Shown one piece after another: positions 23,820-32,603 of a stretch of DNA of 35,790 bases. The position numbers and the translations under genes are program-made. Numbering within the stretch: the stretch's first letter is position 1; every line of letters starts with the position of its first letter. The notes beneath the pieces were generated by a model. That model saw only the letters and a list, made by a program, of their open reading frames with translations, did no database searches and had not been told where the DNA came from. This stretch comes from Alphaproteobacteria bacterium (GTDB taxonomy: Bacteria; Pseudomonadota; Alphaproteobacteria; Micropepsales; Micropepsaceae), in assembly GCA_025361185.1 (NCBI GenBank), contig JANYAR010000099.1:1-35790 (forward strand), in the 5' to 3' direction.

Positions 23820-24974
23820 ATGACCGACATTCCACAAACTCCAACCCAGCAGCGCCGTTTCTGGTTTCTTATCCTGGGCGCGGCGATCCTGGCCGGCGCA
23901 CTGATCTATGGCGTCTATTGGCTGCTTCATGCCCGCTATTTCGAAAGCACCGACGACGCCTATGTCGGCGGCGATGTGGTGGCGATTACCTCCAAGGAGA
24001 ATGCCACGGTGCTGGCGCTGCACGCCGACAACACCCAGACAGTGACGCGCGGCCAGCTTCTGGTCGAAATGGACCCCGCCATCACCACCGTGAATCTGCA
24101 AGCCGCCCAGGCCAATCTGGCGCGGGTGGTGCGCAACGTGAAAGGGCAATTCTCCAAATCCGATTCCGGCACCGCCGAACTGAACCAGGCAATGGTGGCG
24201 CTGGCCCAGGCCGAGGATGACTATGCCCGCCGCCAGAAAGCCTTCGAGACCCAGTCGGTTTCGGGCGAGGAACTGGCGCATGCCCGCGATGCGGTGGCGG
24301 CGGCGCGCGCCCAGGTCAATGCCGCGCAAGGCGGCTTGCACCAGACCAATGCCAGCATCGAAGGCACCGACATCGCTCACAATCCCGATGTGATGGCGGC
24401 CGAGGCGCAGCTTCGCGCCGCGGCCATCGCGCTGGGGCATATGCGCCTGGTGGCGCCCGTGGATGGCGTGATCGCCCAGCGCACGGTGCAGGCCGGTCAG
24501 CAGGTCGCCGCCGGCACGCCGCTGATGGCGGTGGTGCCGCTGTCCAATGTCTGGATCGACGCCAATTTCAAGGAAGGCCAGCTCGCCCGCATGCGGGTGG
24601 GCCAGCCGGTAACGGTGAAGACCGATCTATACGGACGCAGCGTCACCTATCTTGGCCATATCGAGGGATTGGGCGCGGGCTCGGGCTCGGCCTTTGCCCT
24701 GCTGCCGCCGCAGAATGCGTCGGGCAACTGGATCAAGATCGTGCAGCGTGTGCCGGTACGCATCGCGCTGGACCCCAAAGAGCTGGCCGATCATCCCTTG
24801 CGCGTGGGATTGAGCGTGACGGCGGACGCCGATGTCCGCGACCAATCCGGTCCGCTGATTACCGCGCGCGTGGGGGCGGGAACCACCCGCGCCAATACCG
24901 GTGAGGATTCAGGCCCCGCCGCAGACGCGATGATCGCGCGCATTCTCAAGGAGAATGGCGGAGCCTTGCGGTGA
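23820..24974 (+). CDS. emrA: Membrane-fusion protein, EmrA/HlyD family
   Basis: This 384-residue adaptor connects the inner-membrane pump to the outer-membrane channel. It has one N-terminal membrane helix (about residues 14-36), then ARYFESTDDAYVGGDVV, the typical start of EmrA-type proteins, a biotinyl-lipoyl-like half-motif (VLALHADNTQTVTRGQLLVEMDP), a long coiled-coil hairpin (about residues 90-185, rich in Ala, Gln and Glu) and the second half-motif MRLVAPVDGVIAQRTVQAGQQVAAGTPLMAVVP. AGGA precedes the ATG. Its stop overlaps the GTG start of emrB. The name is by family and operon; the substrate spectrum is unknown. Confidence 0.9.
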   Translation: MTDIPQTPTQQRRFWFLILGAAILAGALIYGVYWLLHARYFESTDDAYVGGDVVAITSKENATVLALHADNTQTVTRGQLLVEMDPAITTVNLQAAQANLARVVRNVKGQFSKSDSGTAELNQAMVALAQAEDDYARRQKAFETQSVSGEELAHARDAVAAARAQVNAAQGGLHQTNASIEGTDIAHNPDVMAAEAQLRAAAIALGHMRLVAPVDGVIAQRTVQAGQQVAAGTPLMAVVPLSNVWIDANFKEGQLARMRVGQPVTVKTDLYGRSVTYLGHIEGLGAGSGSAFALLPPQNASGNWIKIVQRVPVRIALDPKELADHPLRVGLSVTADADVRDQSGPLITARVGAGTTRANTGEDSGPAADAMIARILKENGGALR

Positions 24975-26533
24975 GCGCGCCTGGCAGCAAGCCTGTGGCG
25001 GCTTCCCAGACGCCGATGCATGGCGGCCAGCTTGCCATCACCGCCCTGGTGCTGGCGCTGGGCACCTTCATGCAGGTGCTGGACACCACCATCGCCAATG
25101 TCTCGCTGCCCACCATCGCGGGCAATCTGGGGGTCAGTTCCGATCAGGGCACCTGGGTGATCACCGCCTTTGCGGTTGCCAATGGCATCGGCGTGCCGCT
25201 CACGGGGTGGCTGATGGGCCGTTATGGCGTGGTGCGCACTTTCGTCTTTTCGATCTTTGCCTTCACCGTTGCATCACTTCTGTGCGGTATCGCCTGGAGC
25301 CTGACATCGCTGATTTTCTTCCGGGTGCTGCAGGGCGGTGTCTCCGGTCCCATGATCCCGGGCAGCCAGGCGTTGTTGATTTCCATCTTTCCACCGCAGA
25401 AACGCGGCACCGCGCTGGGCATCTGGTCCATCACCACTTTGGTGGCGCCGATCTGCGGACCCATTCTGGGCGGCTATATTTCCGACAATTTTCATTGGGG
25501 CTGGATATTCCTGATCAATGTGCCGGTGGGCCTGTTGGTCGCCTTCCTGTGCTGGACCAACCTGAAGGACCGCGAAACGCCCACCCGCAAATTGCCGATC
25601 GATGTGGTGGGCTTGAGCCTGCTGGTGATCTGGGTGGGCGCGCTGCAGATCATGCTGGACACCGGCAAGGATGCGGACTGGTTTGCCTCCACGCAGATCG
25701 TCATTTTGGCGGTCATCACGACTGCCGGCTTTGCCGCCTTCCTGATCTGGGAACTGACCGAGAAGAATCCGGTGGTGGATCTGTCGCTGTTCAAGAGCCG
25801 CAATTTCGCGCTGGGTACCTTGGCTTTCTGTCTGGGCTATGCGGTGTTCTTCGCCAACAATTTGCTGATGCCGCTGTGGCTGCAAACCCAAGTGGGCTAT
25901 ACCGCAACCTGGGCGGGGTTGGTGGCGGCGCCCACCGGGGTGGTGGCGGTGCTGCTGACGCCCTTAGCGGCCAAGATGATGAACCGGTACGACGCCCGCA
26001 TCATCGCCACGGTCGCGTTCATCGCCTTTGGCGCCTCTTTCCTGATGCGCGCGAACTTCACCAATCAGGCAAGCTTTCTGGATTTCACGCTGCCCTTGCT
26101 GGTGCAGGGCATCGCCATGGCGACTTTCTTCCTGGCCATGATCACCATCCTGCTGGACGGAGTGCCGCCGCAGCGCATTCCGCTGGCATCCGGTCTTTCC
26201 AATTTCACCCGCATCACCGCGGGCGGTTTTGCCGCCTCTATCGTCACCACGGTGTGGGACCGGCGCGAGGCGCTGCATCAGAGCCGGTTGGCGGACCAGA
26301 CCACCATCTTCACGCCGGGGCTCAGCCACACCTTGCAGGGGTTGCACGGCTTCGGCCTGTCCGATCTTGCGGGCAAGGCGGCGGTGACGCGCACCATGGT
26401 GAACCAGGCTTACCTGTTGGCGGCCGACGATATCTTCTGGGCTTCGGGCTGGATTTGCCTGGTGCTGATCGGCACCGTTTGGCTTTGTAAGCGGGCTATC
26501 TCCGGCGGCGGTACGAACGCGGCGGCGGATTGA
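24971..26533 (+). CDS. emrB: Drug:H+ antiporter, EmrB/QacA (DHA2) family
   Basis: This 520-residue inner-membrane pump has about 14 helices. Signature parts are FMQVLDTTIANVSLPTIAGNL in helix 1, QGTWVITAFAVANGIGVPLTGWL in helix 2, GRYGVVRTF (motif A loop), the GSQALLISIFPPQKRGTALG loop and antiporter motif C APICGPILGG. The start is GTG at 24971, inside a GTGA overlap with emrA; the hydrophobic start follows about 20 residues later. It exports hydrophobic drugs or phenolic compounds in exchange for protons. The operon marR-nodT-emrA-emrB ends with the palindromic element at 26536. Confidence 0.92.
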   Translation: MSAPGSKPVAASQTPMHGGQLAITALVLALGTFMQVLDTTIANVSLPTIAGNLGVSSDQGTWVITAFAVANGIGVPLTGWLMGRYGVVRTFVFSIFAFTVASLLCGIAWSLTSLIFFRVLQGGVSGPMIPGSQALLISIFPPQKRGTALGIWSITTLVAPICGPILGGYISDNFHWGWIFLINVPVGLLVAFLCWTNLKDRETPTRKLPIDVVGLSLLVIWVGALQIMLDTGKDADWFASTQIVILAVITTAGFAAFLIWELTEKNPVVDLSLFKSRNFALGTLAFCLGYAVFFANNLLMPLWLQTQVGYTATWAGLVAAPTGVVAVLLTPLAAKMMNRYDARIIATVAFIAFGASFLMRANFTNQASFLDFTLPLLVQGIAMATFFLAMITILLDGVPPQRIPLASGLSNFTRITAGGFAASIVTTVWDRREALHQSRLADQTTIFTPGLSHTLQGLHGFGLSDLAGKAAVTRTMVNQAYLLAADDIFWASGWICLVLIGTVWLCKRAISGGGTNAAAD

Positions 26534-26535
26534 GT

Positions 26536-26621
26536 CCTCCCCCTTGCGCGAAGCGGTCCATAGCAACAGCGTATGGACGGGGGAGGTGCCCGTAGCACCG
26601 ATTAGGTGCGAAGGGCGGAGG
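26536..26621. repeat. Branched palindromic element after emrB
   Basis: The element starts 3 bp after the emrB stop. CCTCCCCC (26536-26543) pairs with GGGGGAGG (26579-26586), enclosing a hairpin GTCCATA/TATGGAC (26556-26562 with 26572-26578). A small stem GGTGC/GCACC follows (26585-26599), and the right border at 26608-26621 can alternatively pair with the left end. The inner 23-nt hairpin recurs, with compensating changes, at 34101-34123. It probably acts as the transcription end of the efflux operon and belongs to a dispersed family. Confidence 0.6.
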
Positions 26622-26687
26622 GGGTTGGGAATTAGTCCGCATACGTCCTAAGATTGACAGTGTCATGGCCTGCTGCCGTAGTGGGGC

Positions 26688-27725
26688 ATGGACCGTGCCT
26701 CCCTGATTCGGCGCTTGCCGGATATTGCCTTTGCCATTCTGTTCGGCGGCGGCCTTGTGCTGGGCGGCGACGCGGCGTTGGCGGGTTTTCCCAAACTGTT
26801 GGACGCGATGGTGCCGGGCATGGCGGCCCAGGCGGGCGAGGATAACACACCAGCCCATGGCGTGGCGCACTTTGCCGTGCCGCAAGGTTTTGCCAATAGC
26901 CGCTTCACGCCCCAGGTTCTGTATCCGGTCACGCCCGCGCCCAAGCCTGATTGGCTGGTCGAAGCGATGCGCAACGCCCGCACCGGCCCTGTGCCTGCGC
27001 TGCGCGGGGGCTCCGGCTTGCGCGCGCGGCCGGTGATCGCGATCTGCATCGACGATCTGGGCGAGGACCTGGCCGGCACCGACAAGGCGATGGCGCTGCC
27101 CAAACAGGTGGCCTTGTCATTCCTGCCCTTCGCCGAGACCACGCCCTTCCTGGCGGAAGCAGCAAACCGCAAAGGCCATCTGGTGCTGGCGCATGTGCCG
27201 ATGCAGCCGATCAACGGCCGCGACCCCGGCCCGATGGGGCTCAAGCCCGGCATGACGGCTGACGAGATTTCGCGCCGCCTGGGCTGGAATCTGGCGCGCG
27301 TACCGGGTCTGGTGGGCATCAACAATCATGAAGGCAGCCGCTTCACCGCCGACGCTGCCGGGCTGGCGCCGGTGATGGCAACCTTGAAGGCGCGGCATCT
27401 GTTCTTTCTGGATTCCCGCACCGGGCCGCAAAGCGGCGTGGCGGCGGCGGCGCGCGCCGCCGGGGTAATGACGGCCAGCCGCGACATCTTCCTGGACGAC
27501 GATCCCAGCCCCGCGGCGATCGGCGCAGCGTTGGAGATGCTGGCAGCCACGGCCAAGCGCAGCGGCGCGGCCATCGCCATCGGCCATCCCCATGACACAA
27601 CGCTGAAGTTTTTGGCGGCCTGGCTGGCGCAGGATCATGGCGTGACGTTGGTGCCGCTGGACGAGGCGATCAGGCTGAAGGCGGCGCGCGCTGCCAGCGA
27701 CGGCGTCACCGTGGCGACGCGCTAA
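26688..27725 (+). CDS. Divergent polysaccharide deacetylase (YibQ family)
   Basis: This 345-residue protein has an N-terminal membrane anchor or signal (about residues 13-33) and a catalytic-fold domain of the divergent polysaccharide deacetylase family (YibQ/DUF610), which is related to NodB. Recognisable parts are PVIAICIDDLGED (the strand carrying the DD metal-type motif), VALSFLPFAETTPFLAEAA, HLVLAHVPMQPI, GLVGINNHEGSRFTAD (NH-G-S), LFFLDSRTG and IAIGHPHDTTLKFL. In many bacteria it follows envC/ctpA division genes; here it stands alone after the efflux operon. The substrate is not known; a role in peptidoglycan or envelope polysaccharide processing is inferred. It converges with the acetyltransferase, their stops overlapping by 4 bp. 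Confidence 0.85.
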   Translation: MDRASLIRRLPDIAFAILFGGGLVLGGDAALAGFPKLLDAMVPGMAAQAGEDNTPAHGVAHFAVPQGFANSRFTPQVLYPVTPAPKPDWLVEAMRNARTGPVPALRGGSGLRARPVIAICIDDLGEDLAGTDKAMALPKQVALSFLPFAETTPFLAEAANRKGHLVLAHVPMQPINGRDPGPMGLKPGMTADEISRRLGWNLARVPGLVGINNHEGSRFTADAAGLAPVMATLKARHLFFLDSRTGPQSGVAAAARAAGVMTASRDIFLDDDPSPAAIGAALEMLAATAKRSGAAIAIGHPHDTTLKFLAAWLAQDHGVTLVPLDEAIRLKAARAASDGVTVATR

Positions 27726-28210
27726 AGCAGTTTTTCCATCCGGTAGTTGCCCAGGGCCTGGCCGTTGGTCTCCACCGTCTGATAGGCCAGTACCTTGAAG
27801 CCGTGGCGTTCGAACACCGGGCGGGCGGTGATGCTGACTTCGCCGAACAGGCGCTTGTAACGTTCGCTCAGCGCCCTTGCCGAGACAAAGCGCAGCATGG
27901 CGCTGCCCACGCCGCGGCGCTGAAAATCCGGATGGACATAGAACATGTCGATATGGCCTTCGCCGTCCAGGTCGGTGAAGCCCGCGACTTGTCCTTTATA
28001 TTGCGCGACGAAGGTGGGTTTGGCGTGGCAGCTTGCGTCGAATTCGGCCATGTCGCGCGTCTCCGGCGCCCAGGCCGCGATCTGCGCCGGCGAATAGTCC
28101 CGGCGCGCGATCTGGCGCACCGCGCGGGTGAAAATATCGGCCAGCGCCTGGCAGTCGGAGTCCTGATAGTCGCGTATCTCGATCATAGGTCTTTCTTGAG
28201 AGGCATCCAT
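27722..28210 (-). CDS. GNAT-family N-acetyltransferase
   Basis: This protein of 162 residues, or 154 from the alternative start at 28186, has a GNAT fold: IEIRDYQDSDCQALADIFTRA at the start, GFTDLDGEGHIDMFYVHPDFQRRGVGSAML containing the acetyl-CoA-binding R-R-G-x-G loop, and the closing FEVSI..RPVFERHGFKVL-like part of YafP/YncA-type enzymes. The start at 28210 overlaps the trpE stop (TAATG) and has AAGAAGG upstream, supporting coupling; 28186 fits the usual family start. The substrate is unknown. The position after trpE, where trpG is often found, does not imply a role in tryptophan synthesis. Confidence 0.8.
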   Translation of the reverse strand: MDASQERPMIEIRDYQDSDCQALADIFTRAVRQIARRDYSPAQIAAWAPETRDMAEFDASCHAKPTFVAQYKGQVAGFTDLDGEGHIDMFYVHPDFQRRGVGSAMLRFVSARALSERYKRLFGEVSITARPVFERHGFKVLAYQTVETNGQALGNYRMEKLL

Positions 28211-29742
28211 TACTGGCCCTTCTTGGCGGCGCTGGCAAAACGCACGGCTTCTTCAGCCGCGGCAAGCAGGGCCTTGGATTTGTTGATGGTCTCTTGATAT
28301 TCCGCTTCGGGCTGGCTGTCGGCCACCACGCCGCCGCCGGCCTGCACATACATGGTGCCGTCTTTCACCAGGGCGGTGCGCAGCACGATGCAGGTGTCCA
28401 TCGAGCCGTCGGCGGCGAAATAGCCCACTGCGCCGGCATAGGCCGCGCCGCGCTTTTCCTTTTCAAATTCGTCGATGATCTCCATGGCGCGGATCTTGGG
28501 GGCACCCGTCAGCGTGCCGGCGGGAAGGCCCGCGGCCAACGCATCCACTGCGTCCAACCCGTCGCGGATATCGCCTTCGACATTGGACACAATATGCATC
28601 ACATGGCTGTAGCGTTCGATGAAGAAGCTGTCGGTCACCGTCACCGCGCCGGTCTTGGCGACACGGCCGACATCGTTGCGGCCCAGATCCACCAGCATCA
28701 GATGTTCGGCCCGCTCCTTGGGATCGGCCATCAGCTCATCGGCAAACGCCTTGTCTTCTTCCGGGGTTTTGCCGCGCGGACGCGTGCCGGCGATGGGGCG
28801 GATGGTGACTTTGCCGTCCCTGAGCCGCACCAGCACTTCGGGGCTGGAGCCGACGATCTGAAATCCCGGCATCGCCAGGTAATAAAGATAAGGCGAAGGA
28901 TTGAGCCGCCGCAGGGCGCGATAGAGCGAGAAAGGCGGCAAGGCAAAAGGGCGGCGGAAGCGCTGACTGGGCACCACCTGGAACACATCGCCCGCCATAA
29001 TATATTCCTTGGCGCGCGCCACCACAGCGAAATATTCGTCCTTGGTCATGTTGGATTCGATTGCCACGCCGGTGGGCAGATCGGTGGGCACTTCGGCACT
29101 CGGTGGGGCGGGGCGTTCCAGTTCGGCCACCGCTTCGTCCAGTCTTGCGGTGCCGCGGGCGTAAGCCGCCTTGGCGTCCACTTTACGGTCGAACCATACC
29201 GGCGTGATGAGGATGATCTCGTCCTTCACACTGTCGAAGATGGCGGTGATGGTGGGGCGCAGCAGGATCGCATCGGGCAGGCCCAAGGTGTCGGGCGGCG
29301 GATTGGGGAGATTTTCCACCTGCCGCGCCATGTCATAGCCCAGATAGCCGAACAGGCCGGTCGCCATCGGCGGCAATCCGGCGGGCAGGCTCATGCGCGT
29401 CTCGCGCGTCAGTGCGCGCAGCGACTCCAGCGGTTTGGCCGTCTCCGGGGTGAATTTGCCCGCATCACTGAGCGCGGCGCGGTTGATCTCGGCCGCGCCA
29501 TCCCGGCAGCGCCAGATCAGGTCGGGCAGCAGGCCGATGATGGAATAGCGTCCCCGCGTTTCCCCGCCCTGAACGCTTTCCAGCAGGAAGGCATTGTCGC
29601 GGGCGGCGCCGTCCCTGGAAAAGCCCAGCTTGAGGAATGCCGAAACCGGCGTCTCCATGTCCGCCACCAGCCGCGTATAAAGCAGCTGGCCATGGCCCTG
29701 GGCATAGCCGGACGCGAAGGCATCGAACGCCGGTTCGATCAT
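28210..29742 (-). CDS. trpE: Anthranilate synthase component I
   Basis: This 510-residue enzyme converts chorismate to anthranilate, the first step of tryptophan synthesis, with the glutaminase TrpG. The N-terminal domain carries the LLES motif (residues 53-56), which binds tryptophan for feedback inhibition. The chorismate-binding domain shows VVPSQRFRRPF, PSPYLYYLAMPGFQIVGSSPE, IRPIAGTRPRG, ERAEHLMLVDLGRNDVGRVA, SHVMHIVSNVEG, PAGTLTGAPKIRAMEIIDEFE and GAVGYFAADGSMDTCIVLRT. All catalytic segments are intact. It follows ppiD by 7 bp in the same direction. No trpG follows; the partner must be elsewhere. Confidence 0.95.
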   Translation of the reverse strand: MIEPAFDAFASGYAQGHGQLLYTRLVADMETPVSAFLKLGFSRDGAARDNAFLLESVQGGETRGRYSIIGLLPDLIWRCRDGAAEINRAALSDAGKFTPETAKPLESLRALTRETRMSLPAGLPPMATGLFGYLGYDMARQVENLPNPPPDTLGLPDAILLRPTITAIFDSVKDEIILITPVWFDRKVDAKAAYARGTARLDEAVAELERPAPPSAEVPTDLPTGVAIESNMTKDEYFAVVARAKEYIMAGDVFQVVPSQRFRRPFALPPFSLYRALRRLNPSPYLYYLAMPGFQIVGSSPEVLVRLRDGKVTIRPIAGTRPRGKTPEEDKAFADELMADPKERAEHLMLVDLGRNDVGRVAKTGAVTVTDSFFIERYSHVMHIVSNVEGDIRDGLDAVDALAAGLPAGTLTGAPKIRAMEIIDEFEKEKRGAAYAGAVGYFAADGSMDTCIVLRTALVKDGTMYVQAGGGVVADSQPEAEYQETINKSKALLAAAEEAVRFASAAKKGQ

Positions 29743-29749
29743 CTTGTGA

Positions 29750-31642
29750 TCATTGGCCCGCGCCGGTAACGGAGGCGAGGAGCTTCTGGTTGACCTTCAC
29801 GCCCTGGCGGGTCCGGGCGCTCTTGGCCATATCGATGGTGAAATCCTGCGCCATCGATTGCGAGAAGCGCATCACTCCGCCCTGGAAGGCCGGATCCTGC
29901 GGGTTGAATCTGGGATGGCTGACGCCGGTAATCCGGGCGATCACATAATTGCCGGATGTGCCTTGCGGCCCGAAATCCACGCCACCGCCGGGCGCGCTGA
30001 ACAGTTTGGCCACGACCGCGGCGGGGAACTGCGCATCGTCGGTCTCGCGCGTCAGTGCGCCGCTATGCTGCACGCTCAGCTTCAATTGCTTGGCGATGGC
30101 TTCCAACGAATTGTCCTTGGCGGCCTGGGCGGCCATGGCCTGGGCGGCGGTCGCCAGCAGCTTGGAACGCTGCTCATTGCTCCAGTCGGCAACGGCCTGG
30201 GCACGCACCTGATCCAACGGCTTCAGCTTGGGCGGCGTCACCCCATTCACATGGAACGTATAATAAGCGCCCAGCTTGGTGGCGAAGGGGTCAACGTCTT
30301 CGCCCACTTCGCCCTTGAACAGGCCGGGCAGAAATTCCGGATCGGCGGGCAGCTCGGCCTTGGCCCCGTCGGGCTTGGCGCCCGTGGCGTCCACCGCGTT
30401 CAGGCGCACAGTCTTCATGCCGGCTTTCTTGGCGGCAGCGGCAAGATCGGCGCCGCCCGAGCGGGCATCGGTATAGGCATTGACCGCATCCACCAGCTTG
30501 TTGGCGGCCAGCTGGTTGGCCAGTTCCTTGCGCAGATCGTCCTTCACATCCGCCAATGTCTTGGTTGAGCCGGGCGCGATCTTGGTGACACGCGCCAGCA
30601 CAAAGCCGCCAAACCCGGTCTTGATCGGCTGGCTGACCTCGTTCTGCGCCAGCGCGAAAATGGCCTTGGCGCGCTCGGCATCAGGCAGCTCATCCTGGGC
30701 CAGGGTGCCCAGCGAGATCTGGTCGGGCTTGAGGCCCTGCTGGGTTGCCAGATCCTCAAAGCTGGTGGCGGACCCGATCTTGGCACGCGCGGCCTTCGCC
30801 TCGGCCTCGGTCTTGAACTCGATCTGTTGCACGTCGCGCTTTTCCGGCACGACATAGGTGGCCTTGCGCGCGTTATACTCCTGCTCGATCTGGGCGTCGG
30901 TGACGCTGACCCCGCCCATCACGTCGGCGGGCGTGATGGCGGCAAAATCGGCATCGCGGTATTCGGGCGTTGAGTAACGCGCCGCCTGCGCCTTCACATA
31001 AGCGGCCAGCACCGCGTCGCTGGGCGCGGCCACATCGCCCGCCTGCGCCGGCGTCAGCACCACATAGTCGGCAGCGCGCCTTTCGTTGGCATACTGGAAG
31101 ATCGCCTGGGCAAAGGTCGGGGGAACCACGAAATTGCCTTCCACCGCCTGGGTCAGCTGGTCGCGCGACATGTCCTGGCGCATTTCGCCCATGAATTGCT
31201 CCTCGCTATAGCCGGCGGTGTTGATCGCCTGTGTGAAGGCGAGCCGGTCGAACTGGCCCGACGCGCCGCGAAACACCGACATGGCGCGCACATTCTGCGC
31301 CACCACCGCATCCGATGTGGTCAGGCCCAATTTCGCGGCTTCATTGTTCAGCGCCGCGCGGCCGATCATCTGCTCCAGGGCCACCTGGCCCAGTCCCATT
31401 TTCTCCGCCATCTCGGGGGTGATATCGGTGCCCGTGCGCTGGCTCTGATTGCGCAGGAAATTGCGATAGGTGCGCTGGAATTCCTGCTGACCGATATCGG
31501 TGCCGCCCACCGACGCCACCGCGCCGGTTGTGCCGCCCGTGAACACGTCGGCGATGCCCCAGACCACAAAGCTTAAGGTGAGCCCGCCCATCAGCAGCGT
31601 GGCCATCCAGGACTTGGAGAGGGTGTGCATCCATTGAATCAT
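29750..31642 (-). CDS. ppiD: Periplasmic peptidyl-prolyl isomerase/chaperone PpiD
   Basis: This protein of about 630 residues is anchored in the inner membrane by one N-terminal helix (ATLLMGGLTLSFVVWGIADVF, about residues 15-35). The periplasmic part has a SurA-type N-terminal chaperone domain (VGGTDIGQQEFQRTYRNFLRNQ) and a central parvulin-like domain (about 240-370, including LPDAERAKAIFALAQNEVSQ and KTGFGGFVLARV) followed by a second half of similar fold. It helps fold proteins leaving the Sec translocon. The start at 31642 (ATG) is preferred to a TTG at 31651. The gene is divergent from tpiA and 7 bp upstream of trpE; this ppiD/trpE/tpiA neighbourhood is typical of alphaproteobacteria. 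Confidence 0.9.
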   Translation of the reverse strand: MIQWMHTLSKSWMATLLMGGLTLSFVVWGIADVFTGGTTGAVASVGGTDIGQQEFQRTYRNFLRNQSQRTGTDITPEMAEKMGLGQVALEQMIGRAALNNEAAKLGLTTSDAVVAQNVRAMSVFRGASGQFDRLAFTQAINTAGYSEEQFMGEMRQDMSRDQLTQAVEGNFVVPPTFAQAIFQYANERRAADYVVLTPAQAGDVAAPSDAVLAAYVKAQAARYSTPEYRDADFAAITPADVMGGVSVTDAQIEQEYNARKATYVVPEKRDVQQIEFKTEAEAKAARAKIGSATSFEDLATQQGLKPDQISLGTLAQDELPDAERAKAIFALAQNEVSQPIKTGFGGFVLARVTKIAPGSTKTLADVKDDLRKELANQLAANKLVDAVNAYTDARSGGADLAAAAKKAGMKTVRLNAVDATGAKPDGAKAELPADPEFLPGLFKGEVGEDVDPFATKLGAYYTFHVNGVTPPKLKPLDQVRAQAVADWSNEQRSKLLATAAQAMAAQAAKDNSLEAIAKQLKLSVQHSGALTRETDDAQFPAAVVAKLFSAPGGGVDFGPQGTSGNYVIARITGVSHPRFNPQDPAFQGGVMRFSQSMAQDFTIDMAKSARTRQGVKVNQKLLASVTGAGQ

Positions 31643-31781
31643 GACCGGCAATCCGTGGCTTAGAGGCGTGGCGTCAAAGGGCGGCGGATGATAGGGAGGG
31701 GGCAGTGTCCCGGCAAGCCGCGCCTGCGTGCGGGTTTTGCCGCTGAAATGCGGGAATTACAAGGCTTTATCTGGGGGTCCG

Positions 31782-32528
31782 ATGGCTGCGTTGGTGGCGG
31801 GAAACTGGAAGATGAACGGCCTCGCAGCCAGCCTGGGCGAGATGGTTGCGTTAAAGGACGCGCTGGCCAGGCAGCCGGCGGCCTGCGACGTGCTGGTATG
31901 CCCGCCCGCAACCCTGATCGCCCAGGCCGCTGGGTGCGTCAAAGGCGCCTTCGCGCTGGGCGGACAGGATTGTCACGCTTCGCCCAAGGGCGCCTTCACC
32001 GGCGATCTCTCCGCCGAGATGCTGAAAGATGCGGGCGCGTCCTATGTGATCCTGGGGCATTCGGAACGCCGCCACTATCACGGCGAAACCAGCGAGGCCG
32101 TCGCCGCCAAGGCGCGTGCCGCCTGGCGTGCCGGACTCAAGGCGATCATTTGCGTCGGTGAGAGCGAAGCGCAGAGAAACGCCGGCGATGCGCCGCATGT
32201 CTGCGCTGCGCAGTTGGATGAAAGTGTGCCGCAGGAGGCGACATCCGCCAACACGGTCATCGCCTACGAGCCGGTCTGGGCGATCGGCACGGGGCGGACA
32301 CCGACCTCCGCCGAAATCGCCGCGATGCACGCCCATATCCGCAGCAGCCTGATCGCAAGATTGGGCGCGGGCGGCAAAGACATGCTGATCCTGTATGGCG
32401 GTTCGGTGAACCCCGGCAACGCCGGCGAAATCCTGGGCCTGCCGGAGGTGGGCGGGGCGCTGGTCGGCGGCGCCAGCCTGAAATGTGACGATTTCCTGAG
32501 GATTATCGCGGCGGTAAACCCCGCTTAA
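31782..32528 (+). CDS. tpiA: Triose-phosphate isomerase
   Basis: This 248-residue glycolytic TIM-barrel enzyme interconverts dihydroxyacetone phosphate and glyceraldehyde 3-phosphate. Lys10 lies in GNWKMNG, the electrophile His93 in ILGHSERR and the catalytic base Glu163 in AYEPVWAIGTG, followed by the flexible loop and the phosphate-binding YGGSVNPGN and GALVGGASL. The start at 31782 (MAALVAGNWKMNG) fits the family; the frame open from 31728 adds a leader with no match. GGGGGT precedes the ATG. It is divergent from ppiD with about 140 bp between. Confidence 0.96.
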   Translation: MAALVAGNWKMNGLAASLGEMVALKDALARQPAACDVLVCPPATLIAQAAGCVKGAFALGGQDCHASPKGAFTGDLSAEMLKDAGASYVILGHSERRHYHGETSEAVAAKARAAWRAGLKAIICVGESEAQRNAGDAPHVCAAQLDESVPQEATSANTVIAYEPVWAIGTGRTPTSAEIAAMHAHIRSSLIARLGAGGKDMLILYGGSVNPGNAGEILGLPEVGGALVGGASLKCDDFLRIIAAVNPA

Positions 32529-32603
32529 CCAGAACCCTTGACGCTTTGTTAAAACGGCGCACCGCATTCTCATCTCAATAAAAAAGAATATGTGCGGTGG
32601 GTA

